A stretch of DNA of 64,000 bases, from positions 1,488,001-1,552,000 of the forward strand of contig OZ017805.1 of the NCBI GenBank assembly GCA_963969395.1, given 5' to 3'. Position 1 is the stretch's first letter. Each line of letters starts with the position of its first letter. Origin of the DNA: Pseudoscleropodium purum. Taxonomy: Eukaryota > Streptophyta > Bryopsida > Hypnales > Brachytheciaceae. Under the pieces are notes generated by a model, which worked only from the letters and a program-made list of their open reading frames with translations, did not search any database and was not told where the DNA came from. The position numbers and the translations under genes were made by a program. Positions 25,433 through 37,672 of the stretch are shown piece by piece.

Positions 25433-25739
25433 AGAGAAATATAGAAGCCACATTCAATGAGCATCAATATCGCAAATGTGGGTGCAAGTGAAAGTTCCAA
25501 AAGAAACGCTACATAGGCTACCACTATAAGGTGCGGGAAGAAAAAAACATAAGAGCAAGAGAAAACACTTGCGTCAAAAACTCGACAAAAATCTAAGGCA
25601 AACCTGAGGGAACCTACACCGTCTAAGGTCTCAACACTAGTGGAAGGAACTAAGTAATGTCGAGGAGATGGAAAACGTTCCACACTCAAATGCTACAGAC
25701 AAAAACATAGATTATAAGTCTGTGAGTGAGGCATGCAAG

Positions 25740-26320
25740 CAATTTTAGGCCACATGCCAAGACACCTATGTTTTCAAAGTTGATGAGAAATTTGAGATTG
25801 ACATCGACAAATTCATCCTTGCTCATTCTACATTCAACATTCAGTCCAAGGAGAATAGGATTGTAGATGACATGGTCAATTACTTGGCCAACATTCCCAA
25901 CAAGAGCATAAAACAAACATTGTGCGTAATGCCCATAGGTTTCAAGGAGAAACCATCAAAATAGGAGGAATTGGAGGAATATAATTTCTACATAATTAAT
26001 GGCCAATACAGTGTAGAGGCCAACAAATTAATGGTGAAGGATGATAGCGGAATCAACGAGGAGATTAAAAAGCATTTCCAAAAATAAAGCTCCTTCATTG
26101 TATGGTCCACTAACACGCAAAAACTTTGGAATATTTTTGCCTACTTACAATCGCATGAACCACTTCGTGGTAGTACAACCATCATGGGCAACAAACATCC
26201 TCGGAGCGCAAACAGTCTAGAAGGAAATAGGTTCCCTTGAAATTCCAAGTCCTCCAAAATCTATGGGCATAACAACTAAAAAAAGACAGACTATGGAGAA
26301 CACAAGAAATAAAACTAAAT
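25740..26320 (+). pseudogene. Element II ParB-like domain block
   Basis: Reading through two or three stops, the plus strand gives FEIDIDKFILAHS, MVNYLANIPNKSIKQTL, then YNFYIINGQYSVEAN, and about 30 residues later FIVWSTNTQKLWNIFAYL. This parallels, in order and spacing, the block in element I: VHWYIIGGQHTVTACREL followed by FEVIPVFSRDPDTLIRVSN. The GGQH-x3-A pattern is a variant of the G-x2-R/H-x2-A box of ParB/Srx N-terminal domains, which bind CTP or ATP and act on DNA in bacteria. The histidine is a tyrosine here (NGQYSVEA). It is a pseudogene, but clearly related to 52941-53420. Confidence 0.55.
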
Positions 26321-26333
26321 ACCGAGTATATAA

Positions 26334-26354
26334 TATAGCTCGACTTGAGCTAAA
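26334..26354. repeat. Element II palindrome in a probable intron
   Basis: The palindrome (TATAGCTCGA, one base, TTGAGCTAAA) lies in the gap between the ParB-like block and the next readable block, which begins near 26468. A GTATATAATATAG-type donor near 26325 and an acceptor TTCTGTATTCCAAG ending near 26479 would make an intron of about 150 bp. This intron has the same place in the gene as the palindrome-bearing intron 53421-53532 of element I. Confidence 0.55.
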
Positions 26355-26467
26355 GTGCTTGGTTTTTTTGGTTTAACATTTGAAATTAATTGCATTCATT
26401 TGAAGTAGAAAATAAGTAATTCAACTCAATTTGAGATAATCTATAATTTCTCATATTAGTCTTCTTC

Positions 26468-27476
26468 TGTATTCCAAGAGTTTGAAAAGGCGGTGCAGGT
26501 GCGGTTTTCAATGATCGATGTCAATAAGAGCTTGAAGATGTCTAAGAAAAAAGACAATGCAGATAAGCTCAAACTGGTCAATGAATTGAAATTGATGATT
26601 GCCTTGAAGGAAGTGTACAAGTTGTGGAGTGACATGATTACAAATGCTACACATGGGGAGATCATTAACTTAAATACTGAAAAGAAGTTCAACGTGAAGT
26701 AGGACTGGAATCCTAATAGTTGCATGCTTATGTAAGAGTTTTTCAAGTTCCACGACAATTTAAGGGTATGCCAAACTCGAAAAGCTTGCTAAGTACATTT
26801 TGAACATGGACGATAGAAAGTGCGAGCACCCTTGGCTGAAAGTGTCCATTAAATCAATTACCAAGGCACTTGATAGTCACTACTCAACAAAAGATTGGGT
26901 AGAACAACAAACGTGCAAACAAATTGTGTGTTGTGAGCTTCACAAGAGTGATTCAACGCTTGGTCTTATGAATGCAATGAATGAGATCATCCTTTCAAAC
27001 TAGTAGAAGTTCAAGAAGGATTGTTGTATTACAAGGGCAACAATGGACGTCCTCTTTGATAGGCCTGGAGAAGCTAACTTCTCAAAGGTTAAGCAAAATA
27101 GGGCCAAGTTTAAAGCCACTCGAGATCTTGCTCCTCAGGTGTCCGAGTTCTTGAGGGCATTTCTTGATTACAAGAACAAGTTTGTCAAGTCCACAGTATC
27201 AGGCTACTACTGCACCTACAACATCATAGAGAATTCTTTTTTGGATTAGACCGAAAATGCTTTCACAGTAGAAATGGCATCTTGAATCACGTTGAGCGTC
27301 ACAGACGTCTAGAACCTATTTAGGATTGACAAAAAAGTCACTTTAAATATGTACTACCTATGCTTTGTTGAAGTCATGACTTCTTTCGTTGAGGCAAAGA
27401 AACCCACATTCGAGGAAATTCCTTCCTGGCTCTTCATTTGTGGCAATGAGAAAAAGGAAGCCTAAGCCTTGGGCTT
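26468..27476 (+). pseudogene. Element II gene, central coding blocks
   Basis: Open pieces at 26493-26702, 26800-27003 and 27043-27249 are separated by stops and small frame changes. The translation includes KSLKMSKKKDNADKLKLV, a segment with LYKL-type helices, FSKVKQNRAKFKATRDLA, and VSEFLRAFLDYKNKF. The last piece runs to the insertion point of the 3.5-kb repeat at 27477 and resumes, in the same frame, at 31002. It occupies the position of the domain after the ParB-like core in element I (53533-54846), though residue identity is low. Confidence 0.45.
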
Positions 27477-30400
27477 TGTTGTACGTGCAGTTTAGGCGTA
27501 AGTATCTTTAAACACAAAAATGTAGTAAAATGACATGGATTATTGTCCCAGGGAATTCCAGGTGTTCTCCCAAATTTCAATATCTAGATGATAGTTTTCT
27601 CCTCTTCTAACTACTCTCTTCCGCTCTCTTTCCGGAATCAACTACTATCTAGATTCCAATCTAGATCTGGCTTTACCCAATTTTTGGTTACCTCACTCAA
27701 TAACTTGATTTTTAATTCTTTTGTTTTACCATGAGAGGGGCCGCTATTGATCTTTAGAGGGGTGGGGACTTCACCACTCTAGTCTACTTACTACATAGGC
27801 AAAAACAAACAAACACCCTAGTAATCAAGGTGTTGCAGTATGGAAAGAAGATCCAGATTCTTACAATGTTCTGGATGGCCAATTTTGAATGCATGTCACT
27901 CAGAACTGCATTCACTCTTCTTTACTATAACGATAGACTTCAAGCATCTAGAGATGACAAGGGAGTAATCTTTCTAGATGTAAGATGGATCCCAAGGTTG
28001 GTAAATCTTCCGATGAGTGGAAGTTTCCTCTGACGGTCGCTAATCTTTGCACAGAATTGTTTCCAATTCTAGATCTACACTCACACCACTCTTCACTATA
28101 ATTGGATTACCATTCCGCTAGTTCAAAGGCACCATGCGTAGCTCTTTCATCATGAATCTATCATCATTACAATATTACTCCCTAAATCCGATCTAGTTAT
28201 CCAAAATCTGGATTCTTCTTCACCTATCCTTCTCACATCTCAACACTCCAAGCAATAAACCAAGACAATATGGATATACAATTGGAGCTAGAATATTCAC
28301 CAAATGACTCAAATTAAAGAAGGGAATGAAATACAATAAAATAATTGTTAGGATGGAATGAGAGAGAGTAATAAACTTGCCTGCCTTTAAAAACCAAAAC
28401 CAAAGCCAAAAAAGCACCCATAAATCAAGGTAACCAATTAGTGAACAATCTAGGATATCCAAAACATTTACAACCCAACTATTCCTACAAATTCGGAACT
28501 TCTAAAAATCCAGAACCTAGACCCATGCTTGGAAATCCCGTTTCAGAATGGAAATCCTACTCAATTGGCTACCAACTATCTATCTACCTCACCGTGCATT
28601 CTTCGTGCTACTCCTACTTTGGCTGCCTAGAGTATTTATCAAGGCCTTCATTGATGTATTCTTTTCTGACAACCCAGTTTGAGGCTTACGTGGAACTTCC
28701 AAAGGTGAGTCTTCAAATTTCATTTCTTCCTCGAATCTAGACTTCAACACTTCCTCTTCTGACTCCTTGATCTTTTGAATCTCTAGATCCTTGGCTTGCA
28801 GTGACTCTTTCAATTCAATCTCAGCACAATCTTGCTTTGGTATCGACTGCTGCCTATGCAAAAAATCTTGCGGATGAGACTGGGCCAGATTCGTCATCGC
28901 TCCAATCCGTACATTGAGGTTGTCGCGAGCAACCAATCCGGGTACCATGAACTTTTTGGTCATGATTTTCTCAGGTGGTGGAAGAATTGGGATGAAAACT
29001 CTTTGCTTTGCTGGGACAGACTTCTCACTTACCTCTTTCTCCGATTTAGGTATCGATGGTCCTACTAGAGTCCATGCTTGACTACCTGATGGACCTGCAA
29101 CTCGAGTGAGGATAGACTTCAGTCCTTCCAATTGTGGCTCAATCGGACCATTAGAAGCCTACTGGATCGGAGTCTGTCAAACTAGAGTATCTTGGAATAT
29201 GCTCTTGGAGACTTTTGAAAATCTTTCTAAGTCAATGGCCCATTTTGGATTCAGGTTTCCTAACAACTTGCGCATGTCCTTCAAAACAATTCCCATCCAC
29301 GTTTCAAAGTTGACTAGGATCTTTGCCATTCTTGATCTAGTCATATGTTCTTCTTCCTCCAACCAGGCAATGTAGAGATCAGATCGGATCATTGTATGCT
29401 CCAGAACCATGACGAGTTCCTTGAGGTTGTGGACGAGTCGGAGAGCCTCCGTCTCCTTCTGTCTCGCCACATTCAACTTCCTTTTTGTCTACTCCAGTTG
29501 GGACATGAGGCTATCCCTTTCCTCCTCCAACTTCCGAATTTGTTCTTCTTCCTATTAGAACTCTTCTGGATCTGGGCGTTTCTAAATCTCCTCCAAAATC
29601 TGGTTCGACTCCACTTTGAGTTTGCCCGCGATAAGGAGCACGTGATCCCCTAGGCCGCTATACATTTGTTTGGCTTGTTGCATCCACTAGATTTTGGCTT
29701 CAAAAAAGTCCAGGCCTGTAGGATGTTTCGGATCTAGAATCAGATCTTCTCTATCTAGTGTTGGTGCCTTCCCTTATGTAGCCAAATCCATGGACTTCGT
29801 TTTTAGTCTATCGTTTCTTTTTCTTCTTCCAGTTGCCCTTCTTCATCAAATTCTTTTGCCTCTTTCTCCAACTCATCCGTTAGGCAGTACTTCACGATCT
29901 CGACTTTGATATTGTATTGAATCATTTCCTTGGCACTCAAGACCTCTTTGTGGTGATAGAAGTAGAATAGGTACGGGGTGATAGGGCTGTGTTTCACCCA
30001 ATCCACATGATTTGCTAGTTTGCCCACTACTTCCTAAATCACTCTCCCCCAATAGACAATCTGGTCCTCTAAAGCCCCGAAAATGGTGTTAGCTACCATG
30101 GCCATAACCCAAGTAGGCTTTTCCAAATACAAGATCGGAATGAGGAAGTCCAATTCTCGTCTATGCCTCTCGTTTTTGCAGTCATTAATAGCAAAACCCT
30201 CCTTTGAGTGGGCCTAACTTCGGAACTTTCTAGCTACGTATTTATTTGCTCTTCCGACTAGTCCAAGTCTATTTTTTTTAAATGAATAGACATCCGCCCA
30301 GATGTCTTCCATTCAAGCTACGGGTCGACTTCTCACTATCAACTCGTACTGATTCGGAACTCTGTAAATGAGTTCTTGAATCATCTCCTCGTTTCTCATA

Positions 30401-30996
30401 TTCTACAACCTATCTAACAATGGGACACACCCGATACACATGAGGTCCTTCTTTAATTGCGCTTGGTGGGCCAGATTGGAAAGAATAACAAAACAAACCA
30501 TCTAGGTTGCAACCCTAGACTTTAGTACAATTGGATCGCCAATCGCTGCCATGAATCATTGACAGCCAACAACCTAATTCAATGCACACGGCACCAATCT
30601 TACCATTTTTATTTTATTTTGGTCACTAATTCACTACTTTTTCTCTTAGCTATACAATTCACAAGGTTTAGTGAGCAGAAAGGGAGAAAAAAAGAAGTGG
30701 TGATGGGTTTAAGTACCTAGCATGCAATCGATAATTTCCAATGGAGAATGGGTAGAAGATCGTTCCCCTAATGGTCTCCTTGTTTTCTAGACGAGAATCT
30801 GGTATTTTCTTAGATCCTATATCGGATCTATTTCCATAACACTTGTAACGATTCTAGCAATCTGGAAACTGACTATTTCTACTATAGTCTTAGTGTAGAG
30901 AAAGTTTCAATGGGTTACCAAAAAAATATAAATTATAAGTCTACCTAATGTTATTCTAGACTAATTCCATCCGGTTTGAGTTTCTGTGCTTTCACA
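27477..30996 (-). mobile_element. 3.5-kb TGT...ACA repeat, copy 2, with 5-bp target duplication
   Basis: In plus orientation the block starts TGTTGTACGTGCAG at 27477 and ends TGTGCTTTCACA at 30996. It is flanked by GGCTT at 27472-27476 and again at 30997-31001. Excising the block and one GGCTT restores one continuous reading frame of the element II gene across the join. This fixes the ends and shows a clean insertion. TG...CA ends and a 5-bp duplication are typical of LTR retrotransposons, yet no terminal direct repeats are visible. TGT...ACA also fits some integrase-type DNA transposons, so the class remains open. Confidence 0.85.
28589..30360 (-). pseudogene. Coiled-coil protein of the 3.5-kb repeat, copy 2
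   Basis: This is the minus-strand counterpart of 3661-5545. The N-terminal part (30027-29803) contains PYLFYFYHHKEVLS and an acidic tail. A middle part (29476-29177) contains VLKDMRKLLGNL. The C-terminal part (29131-28589) is open for 180 codons, starting with MEGLKSILTRVAGPSGSQA and including QDCAEIELKESLQAKDLEI. Frames are interrupted elsewhere. Comparison with copy 1 shows conserved order but different stops, so the two copies decayed independently. No enzyme motif is seen. Confidence 0.6.
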
Positions 30997-31001
30997 GGCT
31001 T

Positions 31002-31356
31002 TGTTGAGTCCCACGATGTCCTCAGAACATTCAATGTTCATCACGCCATATACAAACCTGGAAAGAACAAACTTCTAAGAGATGTGTCTACATCAAAGAC
31101 TCCAAAGAATGTATTCTTGATGCTTTTGTCGAACGCCAAGAACTCCATTCAAATAAAGCTTGCAATTAGGTTCCTATGTCTAGAATTAGCGAGGTATCTA
31201 AAGGCAAAGTCATACAATGAATTTAAGTATCAGTTTCACAACATAAAACTAAAGATGGAGTTCTACTTATGGCTAATTTCAACTTTTTGCTACTCGGGAA
31301 TGGCTATGTTTTTGGAATTTGTTGGTAGCAAGCTCACTTGTAGAACCATGGTATAA
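31002..31356 (+). pseudogene. Element II gene, continuation after the insertion
   Basis: This block continues the frame broken at 27477 and is open for over 110 codons (VESHDVLRTFNVHHAIYKPG, later LARYLKAKSYNEFKYQFHNI). It ends in a hydrophobic stretch and is followed by three palindromes. Its length without stops, compared with earlier blocks, suggests that decay is uneven. The domain is not recognised. Confidence 0.45.
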
Positions 31357-31421
31357 CAAATGACTACAATTTCTGGTGGAAACAAATCAATATAATTTTT
31401 AACATGCTATTGCATATGTAA

Positions 31422-31586
31422 TTTAGCTCGAGTTGAACTAAATTGATAGATTCTCTCGTAATGAATAGATGAATGCTGTCAAACATAGTTATTTAGCTTG
31501 AGTTGATCTAAACTGTAAGATTATCCCTTGATGAGCAGATGAATGTTTGAAAACAATCATCTATGTTTAGCTTGTACCGAGCTAAA
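31422..31586. repeat. Three element II palindromes in tandem
   Basis: Palindromes lie at 31422-31442, 31492-31512 and 31566-31586. The sequence from one palindrome to the next is itself similar (a ...TCTCGTAATGAATAGATGAATG-like part recurs), giving units of 70 and 74 bp. They lie between two coding blocks, so probably within an intron. Confidence 0.75.
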
Positions 31587-31639
31587 TTGCACGTTTGTCT
31601 CGTGTTTTACAAATGAATTCCATGGACGTGTATGCAACG

Positions 31640-32560
31640 GGGCTAGTAGATCAAGCCAATTGGTAGTCAAAAATTTGCACCAATGCCATGACAATGGACA
31701 AGATAGATTTCTCCAAGAGTGGGTACCCATTAAAAAGTAGTGGCACTCACAACTCGCAAGCCAAACCATTGTCATCAAAGCACAAGCTGAGGTCTAGCCA
31801 AAAGTCCCCAGCAAAGAAGACATCAATTCTTGTTTTTGATGAAGTTGAAGACATTTCCTTTGAAGAAGAAGAAGAGAACAAAGATGCTATCGTAGACTAC
31901 ATAGATGTGGGGAGTTTGGATAATATAGCAACACCAACCAATCGATGCTTAGGTGAGATTCCACCGTACTCAGGATCTTTGATGTTGCTGCCCATGTCTA
32001 AGACGCTGAAGACTCCTTCAACATCTAGGTGGCCACATAAGAAGAGGAAGAGGGAAACTATGACAAGTGTGGCAAAGCAGTTCGCTGAAATTCAGAAACA
32101 GACTACAAATTCTTTTTCAATTTCAGTTGTAATAAGAGTCTGCTCAAAAATGTACAAAGGATCAGCTTGCATTGTTGAAAGCTGAGTAGGCCAAAGAACG
32201 AACCCAAACAAGTAGTTCCTTTAAGTCTTGCTAGATTCCTGAAATATTCAGCTTGTTGCGATATTGCCACCTATCGAGTAGTAGTTGCAAATCAAGGGCA
32301 AGCTTTCAAGATCGAAAAACAATGATGCTTCTAGTGTCCCTGCTCTTCTTCCTCTACCTGTCGAGGCACTACTCCAGACCCTTCTTCCTCTGAAAGAACA
32401 ATCGGCAACCTAATCCTCTAACCTAAAACAACATCAAGTGCCAACGTTTGTTAAGCCTCTAGTCAAACATGCAACGATGACATCTGCCTCAACTGAAGAG
32501 ATTGTGATTAGTACAACCTGACCATGGTTTCTTCCAAGGGGGAACTTAGAAGTCCTTCCA
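31640..32560 (+). pseudogene. Element II gene, acidic and Lys/Ser-rich C-terminal blocks
   Basis: A 165-codon open stretch (31688-32185) has a low-complexity N-terminal part with KHKLRSSQKSPAKKTS, an acidic run (EDISFEEEEENKDAIVDY) and a basic KKRKRET motif. Past its stop, further decayed sequence with Pro/Leu-rich phrases reaches about 32560. The composition resembles the long, disordered, Ser/Arg-rich C-terminal part of the element I gene (54956-55789), in keeping with its position. Confidence 0.4.
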
Positions 32561-32618
32561 TTCCTACTAGGAATCCACTAGTAAGTTGTGCCCAATGATC
32601 TCTCACCCTTTTTGTAGT

Positions 32619-32639
32619 TTTAGCTCAACTCAAGCTAAA
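32619..32639. repeat. Element II palindrome, 3' copy
   Basis: The arms are TTTAGCTCAA and CAAGCTAAA around a short centre. The site lies between the C-terminal block and a last small readable exon at about 32760-32931 (VSLENLVNLLKSCEPSIQSL, stop TAG at 32929). Confidence 0.7.
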
Positions 32640-33094
32640 CTATTAGATAGAAGTGTAATTATAATTTTTTTAATCATACAACATGCATTTTTGGACAAAG
32701 CACCATTTTGCATTGGTGTCAACCTGGGATATAATATACTTCATTCCAAATTTTATAATTGTAAACTCATTCCATGAACATGTAAATATATCATTTTCTC
32801 ACAAACAATTATTTCCTCATTCTTCAATGGTAAGCCTTGAAAATCTCGTAAATTTGCTTAAGTCATGTGAGCCTTCTATACAAAGTCTTCAACAATCTGA
32901 TGTGGACCCACTTGAAGTAAATGACACCTAGACGCTTCTTGCCCACAAAGTTGTCCTCCTTAACAGACGAACAATATGACAGACAAAATTTGTTGGACGT
33001 CTAGTAGACTGTAGACCCCCTATTCGTCTAGTAAAGTCAATTTTATCCTTTGACTTTTTAAAAATTACTTTTATTTACCATAGCCTCTTTGACA

Positions 33095-33330
33095 ACTACC
33101 TAGCGTCCACGAGGCACATTTTGAGGGCACATGCGGGTATGACTTGTAGAGGTGACCGCAACTAAGGGTGACACAGGTATGAGAACGGTCCCTTGAGAAC
33201 CCGCGCTTGCCCCTCTTGGACATGCGGTCGCCCTTCTTGACCCACATGTGCTTCCAAAATCGACGGTCACTCTTTGACACACGCGGTCGCCTTTCTACTA
33301 CCTGCATACACCCCTTCCAACTCGTACTCA
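33095..33330. repeat. CpG-rich block upstream of RING-family relic 2
   Basis: Diverged tandem words of the type CATGCGGTCGCCCTTCTTGACC (33220) and ACACGCGGTCGCCTTTCTACTACC (33278) recur, with GCGTCCACGAGG at 33103. The block is GC-rich in AT-rich surroundings and ends about 175 bp before the first ATG of the RING-family gene. Confidence 0.55.
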
Positions 33331-33506
33331 CCCCACCTATATATTTAGTCACCTTTGTCTTGTTCAACCTTTTTCTTCATTTTGGCTTGGTGTCTTGTAT
33401 CCATTCGTGGCTACATGCATGAGCCCTATTTGTTGAAACTTTAACTTTTTCTACTTTCATCACATTTCTTGGTACGGTCACGAGGTCTTCATTTCTACAA
33501 CCATTC

Positions 33507-35984
33507 ATGCGCATTGAAGACAACAATACAATGTCACTTCCTATCTCCGCTGCTACACGTACTACAGGTGTAATTAGGAAGGCAATCAAAGACAAGCTTC
33601 GGAAGTACAGGGGCACCATTCATCAAAAGCAATGGCATATATTGAATAGTGAAAATCACCTTGCTTTTAAAGGTTGGGAGGACGAGTTTGAACCATGAAC
33701 TATGCAGATGTGCGAAGAGTATATTGAATGGTGTCACATCGACAAATTCTTTCCGGCTTGGCGACATCATTACAATCGTCACACCAACAAGGCCAATTTG
33801 AAGTACTATGAAAACGAGGATTTCACACAAAGGTGCTTTAAATTGTGGCAAGTCTTCTATAGGACCCCTTTTTTTGAAAGAAAAGACGTGTCTCTTTTCC
33901 TTGCAAGAGGCACATATGTTGACGTGGCGCTAAATAAGGAGGTTAATTGGACAATAGTCAAAGAAAACACATACATACAATAGAAAGAAAGTGGTTTAAT
34001 ACCAAGAGGTGTTTTGGCTTTCTTAGAAGGAGGGTTGGGACATATTCGAAGTGCATATAAAATTGTCCAATGTGTAGAAGTAGAGACTTAGGAATTTGAA
34101 GAAGATAATGATTTTGATGGTATGCAAATTACAAGGATCCCGCAAGTCATTGAGGAGGTTGTTGTTCCTTTCGAAGTTCAACTTATAATGGACAATAGAG
34201 CCGGACCATTACAAGGACATAGAACCAGACAACCTTCAAAAGTGCGACAATCTACTACATAGGTTGGTTCTAGATTAGCATCAACAACTATTCCAAAAGA
34301 TATTTTGCCATAACAAGATGCCAGCAGAGTCTTTGATTTTGGACCCAATGATGAGATAACCATGGAAGTAGTTGGTGGCACTTTAGATCCTCAACCTCAA
34401 GTGGCTACAAGGGTGAACACTATGACTTTGGCACAAGCTTTGGTTTTGCTAAAGACCAAAGACACCATGATTGCCTCACTACAATGTACTCAGAAGAAAT
34501 TGTGAGATGAATGCAAACAATAGAAAAGTATCATTTTGCAATAATGTACGAAACTGAAAAGCCTCCGAGAAAAAAAGCACGACGATTTTACTTTGTTTGA
34601 TATGGACAATAGCTTGATTGACCATGATCCAATGTAATTAGACAAGGTGGTAGGGGACCTTACAAACAATGTCCATCACCATTCTCTTCCTGCCAAACGT
34701 TCAAAGCATCTAGCAAATTTTCCAAATGTAAGTCCTATTTCCATCATAAGAGATAGATGCAATCCCGTGGGTGACCTCTAAGAGACCCAAGATTACCTCT
34801 CGTTCCCAACACTTTCAAGCTTTGTAACCTCAAAAAAGGCATTGGAACTTAAAGTGGAAAACTCGACACTTTGAGGTTGGTTGTCAAAGTTGGCAGCTAC
34901 ATACTATCGTTGGAAGGTTGCCTACATTCTTTCCATAGATAGATCACAACAAGTTGCCTTGGAGTTGGAGAAAGTTTTCAAAAACTTCATTGCAATTGGT
35001 CCAAAACGAAAGAACGGACTCACCTCATGGGCTTTGTTAGAAGACATGGATCTTGATGATATGTCTATGCTTGCTAAAAAGAATGTTAAAGGTTAGACAC
35101 ACAATGGTTGGGACCATGAAAACCAAAAGTCTAGCGATTTCCAAATGAAGCAAGAGAAGTTAGTGTGGCCAAACCCTACACCTTTTGTCTTGGACTATAC
35201 AAAATGCCCTATTTGTCTGGATCAATTTGGGCCCAAAGGAGGATGGGCACTTAAATCTTGTGCATATGTGTACCATCTTCAATGTCTCATCACGAAATGC
35301 TTGATTAGACGATGTTGTGTGATTTGTTCAACACCATTTCATGATCGTCTGTATGCCATGTTCAATTTGATGACTTACATGCCACCTTTTGGGCAACACA
35401 ATGGTAACATGACGTCAAAGATGAAATTTTGGAATAAAAATTTACTTTTGAGTTGGCAACAAGTGAAAGATGATTTGGAAAAGGGACTTGCTAGCTTGCA
35501 ATTGAATTGGAAAATTGACCCAGCTGAAACCACTAGAGCTACATCGAGGCTCATAGAAAGCGGCTCACAAAATGAAGGCAGGAGGGCATTTTTTTACCAA
35601 TGCCTTACTAGATATTTTGATATCAACTCAAAATCCTTCAAGTGGAATCCTCATCTACAAGCCTATTGTTGGAATTTAGAAGGACAAAGAATAGCCAACC
35701 ACAAAAATGCATCCCTAAAAGATTTGAATTCTATACAATACCTCGATTCTACATATGGGCCTTATTACCAGAATCAAGCGCTCGATTATCTACTCAAAGA
35801 ACACTCCCTGCAACCAAGGAGGATCCTCCAAGCTCTAAAAGACTCCAACATCTTGGATTCCATTTTGAATGCAAACAGACTCGCTTTGGGAACTCGTAGC
35901 AAGCATTGGCTTGAGCTTAGGGGTCCATCAAACAGTCCTCCACAAGTCAAGGAAGTGGTTCTCAGAATGAACCAAATCTTATGA
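33507..35984 (+). pseudogene. Coiled-coil plus degenerate RING protein, relic 2
   Basis: Readable parts in order: an N-terminal block (33507-33983) with LAFKGWEDEFEP, WCHIDKFFPAWRHHYN and FFERKDVSLFLARGTYVDV; a middle part with several stops that includes helical, Lys-rich segments; and a 279-codon open stretch (35145-35984). The last starts with CPICLDQFGPKGGW and then SCAYVYHLQC and CVIC. The RING ligand set is C3(Y)HC3: the first histidine is tyrosine, so zinc site 2 lacks a ligand. The C-terminal part is Asn/Leu-rich and unlike known domains. The open end block suggests constraint lasted longest there. Related to 16390-18783 and 37673-38877. Confidence 0.6.
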
Positions 35985-36349
35985 AATAAGCACTTTTTAT
36001 TATTGGTTAGTTCTACATACAAATAGTTGGATATGCATTCTCATAAAAATCTATATTATATAAGGCCACTAGTACATGGTCATATGCCTATATAGTATGA
36101 AGGTACGTGAGTATGCTTGTACTCCTCCGTAGTTTAGGATTATTTACAAATTCCTCTTTAATGCATTGTATTATATTTGTATATTGCAATTTTATATTGC
36201 TTTGATTTTGAATATTTTCTATTTTACTTTCGATTCCAAATACTTGGTCAATGGTCATTGATATTGAAAATGAAAAAATTGTTATTCTTTTCAAATGGAT
36301 TGTACTAACCTCTAAAGTTCCAATGGCATTTTTCTGTCAAAACCACTCA

Positions 36350-37340
36350 AAATTGCCACTTCTATTGCGTTCAAATAAAAAACAAAAAATCTTTTTTTAT
36401 TAGAATCTAATTGTAGTATCTTGTACTTTACTTGTTTTAGTTCATGTGGTAAAAATTTCATGAAGTTTGACTATATAGATTGGAAGATATAAGCATTCAA
36501 AATTGAGGAAGAAAGTTTTTTTGAATAGTGGCCTGTAGACTTTGACCGCCAATATTGAAATTTTTTGCACTACAAGCTCTAAATTTAAATTTTTTAATGT
36601 TGAAAAATTGAGTTCAAAGTCTAGGAAATTTTTTAAAAAAAAAAACCTTAATTTTCATTCTTAACAAAATTGTTAAATAGAAGTAGGTCAATGATTGAAG
36701 AAAACCCAAAATTGTAAATAACTCCTAGATGGGATTGAATGACAATAATACCAATGGTGAGATTGATTTAGCAAGCAAACAACACATTTTAAGAAACAAA
36801 ATTTGTGAAAAATTGTAGAAATTGCATTTAGAATTTAGAAATGACTCCTATGAGTTAATTTTTCAAGAAGATGCTTAAATTGCCCAAAAAATAAGATTGT
36901 CCGTAATTTTTTCATTATTAGTCCAAATAGAACAAATCAAAGCTTCACATTTAGATAAAAGTATAAGATTTCAAAAGCAAAAAACAATTTAATTGATTTT
37001 GAATTTTTTGCCATTTCTGGGGTGTTGCTCGCCGAGTTCAATTTCAAACTTTCTGTGGTATTACTTTTGCTTAGGACATACATCCATTCATCTAGTCAAA
37101 ATATTTCTAGAAATTGGAAATATAGTTTTGTAAATGAACAAAAATACTACATGTCTACATTTAGTTAGTAGTCACCAACCTCTTATATCTTTCCTTGAAA
37201 TTGTAACTACTAATTCCAAAAAATATGAATACATAATTCCATGTCAAAGGAGAAGGGGACAAAAATATATCCATTTTTCTTTCCAAATTAACCAATAGGC
37301 CAATACCACTATTTTCTCTATACAAATTAATGAGACAAGA
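36350..37340 (+). repeat. AT-rich noncoding repeat, copy 3
   Basis: It aligns in patches with 10560-12540. One shared stretch is CCAATGGTGA followed by ...TAGCAA...AAA (36753 against 11652). Another is TTCATTATTAGTCCAAAT...CAAAGCTTCACAT (36910 against 12017). No genes were seen. It lies between the 3' ends of the convergent RING-family relics 2 and 3. Confidence 0.45.
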
Positions 37341-37672
37341 CTATTAAAAGCTTGAACCATGTGCACTGTAGTTTGTAGAGTGCCATTGAAACATTATATT
37401 TATTTATTTACTTGACATACACGACATCAAAGAAAATTGTTTTTCCACAATGTTTTCTACAATTGTAATTCTGATCAATTGTGACTTCTTCATGTGATGA
37501 AGAAGTCACTCATCCTAGGCTCAGGCAACATTTCCTCTATCTCTGCTTCTTCTTTCCCAAAGGTATCTCTAGACCGCGTACTCCACGCTCTATAGTACTG
37601 ACACTCAGAACCCAATTTATACTCCTCATCTTCCATAATTGCATATTTTTTTCCATAGAACTTCACCAGCTC

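Noticed and set aside
27477..31001. A 3.5-kb mobile intron, since GTAAGTATC lies 31 bp inside one end and TTTCACAG at the other
   Set aside because: The 5-bp duplication GGCTT and restored frame place the ends 30 bp outside the apparent donor. Copy 1 keeps these same ends, so this is an insertion in an exon.
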